64,000 bases of DNA from Mesorhizobium sp. M1D.F.Ca.ET.043.01.1.1 (GCF_003952385.1 NZ_CP034444.1:7063367-7127366), one strand, 5' to 3'. Shown: positions 17,067-26,311, counted from the stretch's first letter. A program made the numbers and translations. Notes: generated by a model from the letters alone, not told the origin.

Positions 17067-18497
17067 GTGACGGACATCATTACACTGCGCAACGTCTCAA
17101 GATCGTTCGGTCGGATCGTTGCAGTCAATGATGTGTCTGTCACCTTTTCTCGGGGCCAGCGTGTCGGTCTTGTCGGTCACAACGGAGCTGGGAAATCAAC
17201 TCTGCTTCATCTGATCACCGGCAATCTCACGCCTACCGGAGGCGCCGTGGAGCATGGCGGCCAGGCCGTTGCCTCAACCACCCGGGGCAGGGCAGACGTC
17301 CGCTGCGTGCAGCAGGAGCTGAGCCTGTGCGCCAATCTCACGGTCGCCGAAAACATGCGCATCACATTTCCCGCTTTGCGTGGATTGGGCTGGAGACGCT
17401 CCGCCCGGGCGGCCATCATGCGCTCCCTGAACGCAACATTTCCAGACCATGGCATCGATCCAAATGCTCTTGTTGCAAATTTGCCTTTGAGCAAACGCCA
17501 ACAGGTCGAAATAGCACGCGCCTTCGCTGTGCTCGACGGTGAACCCATGCTCGTCATTTTGGACGAGCCGACCTCTTCGCTCGATCGAACCGCCAGCGAG
17601 CAACTGTTCAAGTACATCGAGCAGTTTGTCGCCAGCGGCGGATCGGTGATCCTCGTAACCCATAAAATGGACGAGGTCTTCAGGGCCACTGACCGTATCG
17701 TCGTGCTACGGGATGGCGCCAAGGTGGCGGACGGCCCCACGACGGACTTTTCCTTTGAAAGCCTTGTAGGAAAGATGGGTCATGCCGTAGCCAGCAAACC
17801 GGCTCCTTCGCGCCGATCCGGAGCGCCCGAAACGGCTTCGCCCAGGATCACGACGCGAGATGCCGCCGGCAAGCAGCTCATCGCCCGTGCAGGCGAGATT
17901 GTCGGTCTGGCCGGTTTGGCCGGTCACGGCCAAACGGAGATAATCCGCAACATTCTCGCTGAACACCGCGTGAACGGAGCGGCTCGAACGTCGATGCCGG
18001 AGGTAGCCCTGGTGGCTGGGGACCGCCGGAGCGATGGTCTGTTCGCGGCTTGGTCGATCAAGCGGAACATATCAATTTGCAGCCTACATCGGCTAGGATC
18101 GAGCATCGGCCTCAATCTCGGAGCTGAGCACGATCTCGCGCGCCATTGGTGCGAGGTGCTGCAGGTCAAGTGCGAAGGTGTCGATGCGCCCGTCATGTCG
18201 CTCTCGGGCGGTGGACAACAAAAGGCGCTGTTCGCACGAGCATTGGCGTCCGGCGCGGAGTTGATCCTGATGGACGACCCGATGAGGGGTGTGGACATCG
18301 GGACCAAGCGCGGCGTCTACGAGCTAGTCCGACAAGAGGCAGACAAAGGACGGGCCTTTATCTGGTACACGACGGAATTCGATGAGCTTCTCGAATGCGA
18401 CCGCGTCTATGTGGTGCGCGATCATCTGATATCGGGCGAACTGGGCAGAGACCAGGTTTCGGAAGAGAACATTGTGGCGCTTTCTTTTGGACAGTAA
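17067..18497 (+). CDS. Sugar ABC transporter ATP-binding protein (two NBDs, second importer)
   Basis: This 476-residue RbsA-like ATPase has Walker A GHNGAGKST (residues 37-45) and LVILDEPTSSLD in the first domain. The second domain has a relaxed P-loop (GLAGHGQTE), a signature LSGGGQQK, and ILMDDPMRGVDIG, with Asp where the catalytic Glu normally follows the Walker B Asp. It is about 30 residues shorter than usual, with a compressed second domain. GTG 17067 is chosen because TTGGAGGCGAGATAGG precedes it; a GTG-free extension to 17034 is possible but poorly supported. The neighbouring pair of distinct permease genes suggests a heterodimeric channel. Confidence 0.83.
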   Translation: MTDIITLRNVSRSFGRIVAVNDVSVTFSRGQRVGLVGHNGAGKSTLLHLITGNLTPTGGAVEHGGQAVASTTRGRADVRCVQQELSLCANLTVAENMRITFPALRGLGWRRSARAAIMRSLNATFPDHGIDPNALVANLPLSKRQQVEIARAFAVLDGEPMLVILDEPTSSLDRTASEQLFKYIEQFVASGGSVILVTHKMDEVFRATDRIVVLRDGAKVADGPTTDFSFESLVGKMGHAVASKPAPSRRSGAPETASPRITTRDAAGKQLIARAGEIVGLAGLAGHGQTEIIRNILAEHRVNGAARTSMPEVALVAGDRRSDGLFAAWSIKRNISICSLHRLGSSIGLNLGAEHDLARHWCEVLQVKCEGVDAPVMSLSGGGQQKALFARALASGAELILMDDPMRGVDIGTKRGVYELVRQEADKGRAFIWYTTEFDELLECDRVYVVRDHLISGELGRDQVSEENIVALSFGQ

Positions 18498-18509
18498 ACG
18501 GGAGGGGTG

Positions 18510-19487
18510 ATGGTCGACGGCGCTATGAGGAGGAAAGGAGGAGCGGTCTCGCACCTGGCATCGCGCTTGCAGCCGGTGCTGCCAGTCATCGCCCTAGTTT
18601 TTCTGTTGACCTATATTGGCTGGAATCAGCCGCGCGCATTGTCCTATTTTGGCGCCAACCTCCTCCTAGGGCTCAGCCTGCCTATCGTCCTCTGCACTCT
18701 CGCCCAGGTATTTGTGATGGCAGTGGGCGACCTGGACCTCTCCATAGGATCGTTCGTCTCTCTCGTCGCTTGCATCGGTGCCACGATCCTACCGCAAGAC
18801 CCGTTCCTGGCCACCGCGGCTCTGGTTTGCCTTGTTGCAGTCTATGCTCTTGTCGGGGCGCTGATTCAATTTCGAAGGGTCCCGTCGATCATCTTGACGC
18901 TGGGTCTCTCATTCGTCTGGACTGGACTGGCGCTTATCATTCTTCCCGTCCCTGGGGGGAAAGCGCCTGAGTGGGTGTCGTCGCTCGTCGGCTGGAAAAC
19001 TCCTATCGTGCCAATGATGATCTGGATGTTCATTATCCTGGCGGCTGTGGGCCACCTAATCATCATTCGGTCCTCGTGGGGCACAATGGTGCGGGCGGCC
19101 GGCGCCAATCCGTCAGCGCTCGAGCGCTCCGGCTGGTCGCTTGTCCGCATGAAGGCCGGAGTTTACGCCGCTGCCGGTGTTTGTGGAATTGTGGCAGGAC
19201 TCGTCCTGGTCGGAAACACCGTTGCGGCAAACGCAACTGTTGCCAATCAATACACGCTACTTTCGGTTGCCGCCGCAGTGCTGGGCGGCGCCGACTTTTC
19301 CGGTGGCCGGGTGTCCCCAACCGGGGCCGTGCTCGGGGGAATAATCATGTCGATCGTCGGGTCGCTGCTGATCTTCATGAACATCTCGACGGATTGGCAG
19401 GTCGCTACCCAAGGGGTCATTCTTATCGCCGTCTTGAGCTTGCAATTCCTGCTTCAAAGACTTTCAGGAACGCGGGTATCCTCATGA
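18510..19487 (+). CDS. Sugar ABC transporter permease 1 (second importer)
   Basis: This 325-residue membrane protein is of the RbsC/BPD_transp_2 type, with the hallmark GDLDLSIGSFVSLVACIG near residues 72-89 and about ten hydrophobic segments. ATG 18510 follows GGGAGGGGTG; an adjacent GTG (18507) is an equally possible start. The next permease starts inside its stop codon (ATGA, 19484), so the two should be translated together in equal amounts. Their sequences are clearly different, which argues for a heterodimer rather than a recent duplication. Confidence 0.85.
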   Translation: MVDGAMRRKGGAVSHLASRLQPVLPVIALVFLLTYIGWNQPRALSYFGANLLLGLSLPIVLCTLAQVFVMAVGDLDLSIGSFVSLVACIGATILPQDPFLATAALVCLVAVYALVGALIQFRRVPSIILTLGLSFVWTGLALIILPVPGGKAPEWVSSLVGWKTPIVPMMIWMFIILAAVGHLIIIRSSWGTMVRAAGANPSALERSGWSLVRMKAGVYAAAGVCGIVAGLVLVGNTVAANATVANQYTLLSVAAAVLGGADFSGGRVSPTGAVLGGIIMSIVGSLLIFMNISTDWQVATQGVILIAVLSLQFLLQRLSGTRVSS

Positions 19488-20428
19488 ATTTGTTGAAATC
19501 GTCCTACTCCAAGCCTTGGGTGTGGTCATTCGTGGCGGCGTTTGCGACATGGCTAGCCTGTGTCTTGTGGGCTGACGGGCGCGGCGCCGTTGACCTAGTC
19601 CGGATCGCTTGCACCTTCGCTGCCTTTACATCCCTGGTTTCTTTCGGCCAAATGCTGGTAATCACGTCGGGCCCGGGGCAGATCGACCTTTCGATCCCTT
19701 CCGTCATTGTGATGGCGAGCACCATTTCGATGGTGGTGATGAATGGCGAGGACAGGCTGATCTTTGCTGGGCTTGCGGCGGCGCTCGCCGCGAGCCTTGT
19801 CGTGGGAGCGGTGAATCACGGGTTGATCCGCTTCATCGGGATTCCACCGATCATCGCCACTCTTGCTTCAGGGTTGATCGTGATGTCCGTTGCGACCTCG
19901 ATCGGACGTGACTCAAAAATCAGCCCGCCGGAGATGTTCGCAGCGGCCGTTAACTTTAAACTTGCTGCTGGTTTTCCGTTGGTTGGTCTGTTCACTATAA
20001 TTGTCGGAGTGGTGATTGCGCTGATGCTCGTACGCTCTCGATACGGGCGTGCGCTAGGGGCGGTTGGACAGAACGAACGGGCCGCCCGATTTTCTGGGAT
20101 CGACGTTCAGCGTGTACGCCTGATCACCTATGCTGCCTCGGCGCTTCTGGCTGGCGTCACGGGCACGCTGATTGCCGGCTACGCCGGCGGCAACTCGCTC
20201 GACCAAGGCGCCGAATATCTACTGCAGACGGTTGCGGTAGTCGTCATCGGCGGGACGCTGGTTACGGGAGGACGCGCGAGCACCGCGGGGATCATCGGTG
20301 CTTCTCTCTTTATGTTCTTTCTCGTAGCCCTTTTGAACACAACCGGCGCCAACGCCGGAGTCCGTACGCTGCTGACTGGCGGCGTCATCATGCTGGTGAC
20401 CACACTCGTTGGAAACCGCAACGGGTGA
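19484..20428 (+). CDS. Sugar ABC transporter permease 2 (second importer)
   Basis: This 314-residue membrane protein is the second RbsC-like subunit of the importer. It carries a variant of the family motif, GPGQIDLSIPSVIVMAS near residues 64-80, and the RSRYGRALGAVGQNERAARFSGI cytoplasmic loop region expected before the last membrane segments. ATG 19484 overlaps the previous stop by 4 bp. The larger open frame that includes it begins upstream inside permease 1 and is not coding there. Transcription runs towards the MR/MLE gene, whose stop lies 25 bp away on the other strand. Confidence 0.85.
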   Translation: MNLLKSSYSKPWVWSFVAAFATWLACVLWADGRGAVDLVRIACTFAAFTSLVSFGQMLVITSGPGQIDLSIPSVIVMASTISMVVMNGEDRLIFAGLAAALAASLVVGAVNHGLIRFIGIPPIIATLASGLIVMSVATSIGRDSKISPPEMFAAAVNFKLAAGFPLVGLFTIIVGVVIALMLVRSRYGRALGAVGQNERAARFSGIDVQRVRLITYAASALLAGVTGTLIAGYAGGNSLDQGAEYLLQTVAVVVIGGTLVTGGRASTAGIIGASLFMFFLVALLNTTGANAGVRTLLTGGVIMLVTTLVGNRNG

Positions 20429-20453
20429 TCCGGTCGACTCCAAGGGGCTGGCC

Positions 20454-21599
20454 TCAGCAGACCCGCCAGCTTTGGGCTAACCACGGCGACAAGTGTTCCG
20501 GAGCAAGAAACTCGAGGCCTAGTCCTTTCCCGTTAGGAAGCTCGATGCGGCCTCGAGCGTCGGGTCTGACTGTTCCCTGCAGGGTCATGAAGGGATTTTC
20601 CGCGCAATCCAGTTCCACCCATGGATACATCTCGGCGCGGCTATTGGAGCTGTCCGGCAGCACGGCTATCATCTGCAGAGCGGCCTGGAAACCGACGACA
20701 CTGCCCCACACGTGCGGAATGACCGTGACGTCGTAGGCGCGCGCGAGTCCCACCACGTGCTGCATGCCAGTATAGCCGCCGCAGACCGTCAGGTCCGGTT
20801 GTATGATCGATACCGAGGTCTTCTCCACTAGCGCTCGAAACGCTTGTACCGTCGAAAGGCTCTCACCGGTTGCGATCGGTGTTTTGGATGCGCTAGCGAC
20901 ACGCGCATTGCCTCTCAGGTCGTCCAGCGCGACCGGTTCTTCCGCCCAGATCAGTTGGGCATTTGCCAGTGCGGCCAACAGGATCTCGGCATCCTGGGGA
21001 GAATAGCCGCCATTGAGGTCGATCATAAGTGCTATGCCATCGCCAAGCTGACGTCTCAGTTCCTGGATGAATTGGACGGTCGCCCGATTTGCTCCTCCAA
21101 CGCGAGGTTTGACGGCACGAAACCCCGCATCGACGAAACCCAGGATTTCGTCCAGGAACCCAGCATAAGGATCTTCGCCTTGCACAAGGTACGGACCGCT
21201 GGCATAGGCGAAATGGCTTGTCCGCAATGCGCCGCCTAGCATCTCGGCGACCGAGAGCCCACGTGCTTTTGCCACCAGATCGTGGAGGGCAATATCGACC
21301 GCGGACACCGCCATCACAGAGATCCCTTGCCTATCATAGCCACGGCGCTTCATTAGGTCGTGCCAGATCGGGCCGATTGCTTCCGCGTCCCGTCCAATCA
21401 GCGTCGGCGCAATTACGTGGTTCAGATATGCGCTTGTCCCGTAGGGCGCAGGGCCGGCTTCGCCCCAGCCGCTCACGCCGCTATCAGTGGTCAGGCGCAG
21501 AAGAAGCGCCTGTCTCGTGCTCCTGAAGCCAAGAGCGTTTCCCTCCGCGCGTCGAAGCGGAGCGACAAGATGGAAGCCTTCTACAGTTGCGATCTTCAT
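20454..21599 (-). CDS. Mandelate racemase/muconate lactonizing enzyme family protein
   Basis: This 381-residue enolase-superfamily enzyme has an N-terminal capping domain and a TIM barrel. Expected positions are visible: Lys164 and Arg166 (VKPRVG, a K-x-R motif), metal ligands Asp194 (MIDLNGGY), Glu220/221 (WAEEPV) and Glu246 (ATGESLS), Asp269 (IQPDL) and His296 (IPHVWG). The PHVWG end and the LPNGKGLGLE tail resemble galactarolactone cycloisomerases and related sugar-acid dehydratases. It probably dehydrates or isomerises a sugar acid or lactone to feed the kdgD-like enzyme. It is transcribed divergently from the GMC oxidoreductase across the second palindromic operator. Confidence 0.8.
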   Translation of the reverse strand: MKIATVEGFHLVAPLRRAEGNALGFRSTRQALLLRLTTDSGVSGWGEAGPAPYGTSAYLNHVIAPTLIGRDAEAIGPIWHDLMKRRGYDRQGISVMAVSAVDIALHDLVAKARGLSVAEMLGGALRTSHFAYASGPYLVQGEDPYAGFLDEILGFVDAGFRAVKPRVGGANRATVQFIQELRRQLGDGIALMIDLNGGYSPQDAEILLAALANAQLIWAEEPVALDDLRGNARVASASKTPIATGESLSTVQAFRALVEKTSVSIIQPDLTVCGGYTGMQHVVGLARAYDVTVIPHVWGSVVGFQAALQMIAVLPDSSNSRAEMYPWVELDCAENPFMTLQGTVRPDARGRIELPNGKGLGLEFLAPEHLSPWLAQSWRVC

Positions 21600-21657
21600 G
21601 GAGCCTCCGTGTGCGGACGGGATGTCAGACCTGTAGCACCGTCCCGATTGCCAAATT

Positions 21658-21673
21658 GTGCATTATGCATTAT
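21658..21673. promoter_or_regulatory. Putative GntR operator, copy 2 (GTGCATTATGCATTAT)
   Basis: This site matches the 15908-15923 site at 15 of 16 positions; the difference is the central A/T of the TGCAT-W-ATGCA palindrome. It lies 58 bp upstream of the MR/MLE start codon on one side and about 50 bp upstream of the GMC oxidoreductase on the other. The pair of sites covers both divergent promoter regions in the island, so one regulator could control all its catabolic and transport genes. Confidence 0.65.
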
Positions 21674-21708
21674 AGCTCAGCTAGAATGAGCGGCAACCCG
21701 AGGTGATT

Positions 21709-23319
21709 GTGAAACTGAAAGACGAGTTTGACTACATCGTCGTGGGGGGAGGGGCAGCTGGTTGCGTGCTGGCGGCGCGTCTCTCCGAGGATGCCGGCTG
21801 CAACGTCGCGTTGATCGAAGCAGGGGGAAGCGACAACAACATGCTTGTCACCATCCCAGCGGGGTTTTGGCTGTCGCTCAAGACCGGGCTGTTCAACTGG
21901 AAGTACACCACCGAGCCGCAGACAAACCTGAACGACCGCACCATCTATTGGCCGCGTGGCAAGATTCTCGGCGGATCTGGCGCGATCAACGGCATGGTTT
22001 ATATCCGCGGTGTGGCCAACGACTACAACACCTGGTCCCAGCTGGGCAATCGCGGCTGGTCGTACCACGATTGCCTTCCGTTTTTTAAGAAAACCGAAGG
22101 TTGGTTCGGTGGTAACACAGAATACCACAACGCGAACGGGCCATTTAAGGTCACGCGCTTCGGGATTAGGCATCCTTTGCAAAAGGCCTTCGTAGAGGCT
22201 GGCATGCAGGCCGGGTTTCCGTACAATGATGACTTCAACTCCGGCGATCAGGAAGGTTTCGGTCCGCTTGACTGCAACATCTTCGAAGCCAAGCGCATCA
22301 ATACCGCCCGAGCGCTGCTTCACCCGGCCGAAAAGCGCGCTAACCTCTCGATAATAACGCGAGCACTCGTATCGAGGGTCAGTGTTGAAAAGGGGCGGGC
22401 GGTCGGCGTTGAATTTTACCAGGGCATGAGCGTGCGGGTCCTCCGGGCCGCGCGCGAAGTGATCGTGTCGGCGGGAGCAGTGAATTCGCCGCAGCTCCTG
22501 CAGCTATCCGGCATAGGCCCGGCCGATCATCTGCGATCGCTGGGGATCGACGTGGCGTGCGACCTGCCGGGTGTGGGAGACAATCTGCAAGACCATCTGG
22601 TGGCCGGTCTGAAGCAGAAGATTTCGCAGCCGATCTCCTTCATGCGCGGGACAGAGCCTCACAACGTCCTGCGCTATTTCATCCAGTATCTTGCGACCAA
22701 GGGTGGGCCGGCAGCCTATCACGGGGTCGAAGCGATCGCCTTCCTGCGCAGTCGCAAGGAGCTCGCCGATCCGGATCTACAAATTCACATGACTAACATG
22801 ATGTATGAGGACAACGGTCGTAAGATAATCAAGGAGCACGGCTTCATGCCGTACTTCAATCTGTCGAGACCCGAAAGCCGCGGATACATCCGTATCAAGT
22901 CGAGCGATCCTCGAAAGCACCCGGAGATCCAGCCAAACTACTTCCAACGGCAGGCCGACATCGACGTGATGCGCTCGGGGTTCAAGCTGTGCCGAGAGAT
23001 CGTCGCGCAGCCGGCGTTCGACCCGTTCCGCGCCGAAGAGCTGTCGCCAGGTACGCGCGTGGCGACGGATCGCGAAATCGATGCATGGCTGCGGGCGAAT
23101 TCGGAAACCATCTACCACCCGGTCGGCACCTGCAAGATGGGCCATGACGACATGGCCGTCGTCGACGATCGATTGCGCGTCAGGGGCGTCGAGCGGCTTC
23201 GCGTCATCGACGCGTCGGTCATGCCGACCCTCGTCAGCGGCAACACGCAGGCGCCGACAGTCATGATCGCCGAACGAGGTGCGGATTTCATTCGCAATCC
23301 TGACAACTGGGCTCAGTGA
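21709..23319 (+). CDS. GMC-family FAD-dependent oxidoreductase (choline dehydrogenase type)
   Basis: This 536-residue flavoprotein has an N-terminal ADP-binding loop GGGAAG (about residues 13-18) and both GMC signatures: GKILGGSGAINGMVYIRG and GAVNSPQLLQLSGIGP. The C-terminal active-site pair is His in YHPVGTCKMG and Asn in SGNTQAPTV. Such enzymes oxidise alcohols to aldehydes or ketones, passing electrons to a quinone or oxygen. GTG 21709 is preferred because GAGGTG lies five bases upstream; GTG 21703 is two codons earlier. The aldehyde dehydrogenase follows 34 bp later, suggesting an alcohol to aldehyde to acid pair or two separate pathway steps. Confidence 0.85.
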   Translation: MKLKDEFDYIVVGGGAAGCVLAARLSEDAGCNVALIEAGGSDNNMLVTIPAGFWLSLKTGLFNWKYTTEPQTNLNDRTIYWPRGKILGGSGAINGMVYIRGVANDYNTWSQLGNRGWSYHDCLPFFKKTEGWFGGNTEYHNANGPFKVTRFGIRHPLQKAFVEAGMQAGFPYNDDFNSGDQEGFGPLDCNIFEAKRINTARALLHPAEKRANLSIITRALVSRVSVEKGRAVGVEFYQGMSVRVLRAAREVIVSAGAVNSPQLLQLSGIGPADHLRSLGIDVACDLPGVGDNLQDHLVAGLKQKISQPISFMRGTEPHNVLRYFIQYLATKGGPAAYHGVEAIAFLRSRKELADPDLQIHMTNMMYEDNGRKIIKEHGFMPYFNLSRPESRGYIRIKSSDPRKHPEIQPNYFQRQADIDVMRSGFKLCREIVAQPAFDPFRAEELSPGTRVATDREIDAWLRANSETIYHPVGTCKMGHDDMAVVDDRLRVRGVERLRVIDASVMPTLVSGNTQAPTVMIAERGADFIRNPDNWAQ

Positions 23320-23353
23320 GGCGCAGGCGGCGGAATCAGAAAGGACATAGCGG

Positions 23354-24778
23354 ATGCGGACTCAACAGAACTTCATAGATGGAACATGGCGCGCGTCGAC
23401 AGCAGGCGTTCCTTTTGAGGTAGTTAACCCGGCCAACGAAGATCACTGCGCGACCGTTATGTTGGGAACGGTTGAGGACGTGGACGATGCGGTACGTTCG
23501 GCCAGGCGCGCCTTTCGCGATTTTTCGGTTTCCACCGTCGCCGATAGGCTCGCGTTGCTGCATGCTATCAAAGCTGAATATTCGACGCGGGTGAACGATC
23601 TGGCCGCCGCTATGACGATGGAAATGGGAGCGCCCAAGACTTTTGCGCTCGGTCCACAGGTGGGGACCGGGCTCGCTCATATCACGCGAATGATCTCGGT
23701 ACTGGAGGCTTATCCGTTCGAGTGGATGCAAGGTGAAACCGAGATCATAAGGGAACCCATTGGAGTTGCCGGCCTGATCACACCGTGGAACTGGCCAAGC
23801 AATCAAATTGCCTGCAAGGTTATTCCGGCCTTGGCTGCGGGCTGCACCATGGTCCACAAGCCATCCGAACTGGCGCCGCTCTCTGCGGTGGTCTGGGCCG
23901 AAATCCTGGAGGCGGCGGGCGTCCCGGCCGGCGTCTACAATTTGGTTCAAGGCGACGGCGCAACGGTCGGACAAGCCATTTCAAGTCACCCAGGCATCGA
24001 TCTTGTGCATTTCACCGGCTCCACACGCGCTGGGATTGCCGTCGCACAGTCGGCAGCCACGACTGTGAAAAGGGTGGCGCTTGAACTCGGTGGCAAATCG
24101 GCGAACATCGTGCTCCCGGACGCGGACCTCGCTGCTGCAGTCCAGGGATGCGTCAAGAAGATCATGGGAAACAGCGGCCAGTCATGCGCCGCTCCGGCCC
24201 GTCTTCTGGTTCAGCGAGAGCAATGCGCCGAAGCTGCCCGCATCGCGGCGGAGGTCGCGGAGGCGATGATCGTCGGCGATCCAACGGATGCAGCCACCGA
24301 CGTCGGTCCGCTGGCTAACCAGACGCAGTACCAGAAGGTGAGAGACCTCATCCAACAAGGGGTCATCGAAGGCGCACGATTGGTTTGCGGCGGCGCAGAG
24401 CGCCCGGACAACCTTGAGCGGGGTTTCTTCGTCCGCCCGACGATATTTGCGGAGGTGTCACCCGAGATGCAGATTGCGCGGGAGGAAATTTTTGGCCCGG
24501 TGCTGGTCATCATTCCCTATAGCGACGAGGAGGATGCGATCGAGATCGCAAATTCCAGCGAATACGGGCTCGCTGCCTATGTCCAATCAAGCGATGCAGA
24601 CCACGCCCACAAAGTCGCTTCGCGACTTCAGGCTGGTCGAATCGAAGTCAACTTGCCACCTTGGGACGATGCCGCCCCCTTTGGCGGCTACAAGCGCTCG
24701 GGTATTGGGCGGGAGTACGGCAAATGGGGGTTGGAAGAGTTTCTCGAAATAAAAGCAGTGATCGGGTGCCATGCTTAA
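23354..24778 (+). CDS. NAD(P)-dependent aldehyde dehydrogenase
   Basis: This 474-residue enzyme of the ALDH superfamily has Asn146 (TPWNWPSN), Glu244 (ALELGGKS) and the catalytic Cys278 (NSGQSCAAP), followed by EEIFGPVL and the final PFGGYKRSGIGRE motif. The length is typical. In this setting it could oxidise 2-oxoglutarate semialdehyde produced by the kdgD-like dehydratase, or the aldehyde made by the GMC enzyme; sequence alone does not decide. It is co-oriented with the GMC gene, and the GntR regulator begins 86 bp downstream. Confidence 0.87.
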   Translation: MRTQQNFIDGTWRASTAGVPFEVVNPANEDHCATVMLGTVEDVDDAVRSARRAFRDFSVSTVADRLALLHAIKAEYSTRVNDLAAAMTMEMGAPKTFALGPQVGTGLAHITRMISVLEAYPFEWMQGETEIIREPIGVAGLITPWNWPSNQIACKVIPALAAGCTMVHKPSELAPLSAVVWAEILEAAGVPAGVYNLVQGDGATVGQAISSHPGIDLVHFTGSTRAGIAVAQSAATTVKRVALELGGKSANIVLPDADLAAAVQGCVKKIMGNSGQSCAAPARLLVQREQCAEAARIAAEVAEAMIVGDPTDAATDVGPLANQTQYQKVRDLIQQGVIEGARLVCGGAERPDNLERGFFVRPTIFAEVSPEMQIAREEIFGPVLVIIPYSDEEDAIEIANSSEYGLAAYVQSSDADHAHKVASRLQAGRIEVNLPPWDDAAPFGGYKRSGIGREYGKWGLEEFLEIKAVIGCHA

Positions 24779-24864
24779 GTTGGACAGCGTCTCATTGGTA
24801 GAACGGGGCACCTGTTGCGCTGAAAGCTTTAATCCGCAGAGATTGGTTCTGCTCAGGGGCGTCG

Positions 24865-25584
24865 ATGGCAAAAAATAAAACTGGTGTGGTATCGGTGCCG
24901 CGAAAAACACTGACTGAACATACCTTTGAGGTCGTCAAAGGGATGATACTGGACAACGTGCTGAAACCAGGCCAACAGTTGAACATATCGGCTTTGGGAA
25001 AAGAGCTGGAGGTCAGCAGTTCTCCGTTGCGCGAAGCGTTGGTCAGGCTCGAAGCTGAGCGCCTCTTGGTTCAGAAGCTCTATTGCGGCTACCTTGTCGC
25101 TGAACAGCCGACCGCCGCTTACTTTGAGAGTTTGCTAGAATATCGGATAGTCACCGAAGGGTATTGCGCGAAGATTGGTGCGCCGCGTCGAGATCACGAA
25201 ATCATCACAGGTCTGCAAGAGTGTTTAGATCGCATGAGCGCGGTAAATATTCTTGGCCAAAGATATGAGGAATATAAGGAATTCATTGAAGCTGACGCCG
25301 ATTTCCACAAGTTGATCGTCAAAAGCTCGCAGAATCCGGTCATGCTCGAAACCCATCAAAGCCTTAACGTGATACTGACCCAATCGCGTCTCTATCGCAC
25401 AGTGGAGTCAGCCCAAGCTCGCTTCTCGGAGGTGATGGCCGAGCATGGGCAGATCTTGCAGGCTTTCGACGCGGGCGACGGGCCGAGAGCCGAAAGGGTT
25501 TTGAAGTCTCACCTGGAGGGTGGCAAACGACGTCTTTTGGGGTCCGTTTCGAACGAGCCGCGAACCTTCGAGACAAAACCCTAG
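24865..25584 (+). CDS. GntR-family transcriptional regulator, FCD subfamily (second)
   Basis: This 239-residue protein has a winged helix-turn-helix (residues about 12-80, with GQQLNISALGKELEVS and SPLREALVRLEAERLL) and a helical FCD domain that carries a DADFHKLIV segment with likely metal-ligand acidic and histidine residues. It is the only regulator in this island and is encoded at the end of the GMC-ALDH unit. The two GTGCAT-W-ATGCATTAT palindromes at 15908 and 21658 are its likely operators; none is seen directly upstream of this gene. Regulators of this kind usually repress and are released by a pathway intermediate. Confidence 0.85.
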   Translation: MAKNKTGVVSVPRKTLTEHTFEVVKGMILDNVLKPGQQLNISALGKELEVSSSPLREALVRLEAERLLVQKLYCGYLVAEQPTAAYFESLLEYRIVTEGYCAKIGAPRRDHEIITGLQECLDRMSAVNILGQRYEEYKEFIEADADFHKLIVKSSQNPVMLETHQSLNVILTQSRLYRTVESAQARFSEVMAEHGQILQAFDAGDGPRAERVLKSHLEGGKRRLLGSVSNEPRTFETKP

Positions 25585-26311
25585 CTGGCGGGGAGGCGAG
25601 CTTACCGGCAAGCGTGTCTTCCCCTTATCCTGGTGCACCAAAACCGGTCATGACGACGCGGTCTTCAATGATTGGGATGGGGAAGCGCATCAGCCCCGTT
25701 AGCGACCGTTTTGAGGGACCGCTAAGCTCGCAACGCGAAATTACCCACCGTGCGAATGACTGCAACGGCCTCCGCGCCGGGCACTAAGAGTAAGGTTTGA
25801 TCAATAGTGTCCAACGCATATCGCGCTAGGCCTAACGCGCTAGAGAAACCCTCTTACGCGTTAGGCGTTATTCGCAGCAATACATACTCCTTCTGACTCT
25901 CAGAAGGAACTTCAAGGCCATTGATGCGTGTTAGTGCAAAATTTCAGGTTGCCACCTTTTTTATGTCGTCTCCGTCACATATAGCCGACTACATGATCAC
26001 AGCTATCCAACGCTTATTTACTTCCGTGGAATATTTTTGCGTGAGCTCAACCGCCGTTATCATATCTATCCTTCGTGGCGATGCTTGAGCCTTGGATTGC
26101 GGCGCACTTATCGCAATCACGATTTGCTGAGTCAAGCTTGTTTTGAACAAGATAATGTGACAATTGTCTTTCGCCAAAAAGCGTCGCTATGGCGTCACTG
26201 TTATCGGTAAAAAACATTGGAGAAATGTCACAGTATTACAATTGCGTTTCATAGGTGAATTACTCATTTTTTCGGTTGCGTGCTGGGCGGCGAAGGCGGG
26301 GGTTATTGGTA
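25585..26311. other. Gene-free AT-rich stretch upstream of the IS701-type transposase
   Basis: No convincing gene is present. The notable structure is a perfect 10-bp inverted repeat, GCCTAACGCG at 25830-25839 and CGCGTTAGGC at 25857-25866, with a 17-nt spacer. The rest is increasingly AT-rich toward 26250 and probably includes the left end of the insertion sequence. TATCGGT at 26202-26208 recurs inverted at 27634-27640 behind the transposase, but the surrounding bases match poorly, so the element ends are not fixed. Confidence 0.4.

Noticed and set aside
20440..20476. Hairpin GCTGGC/GCCAGC between the convergent permease and MR/MLE genes as a two-way terminator
   Set aside because: It overlaps the MR/MLE coding end and has no T-run on either strand.
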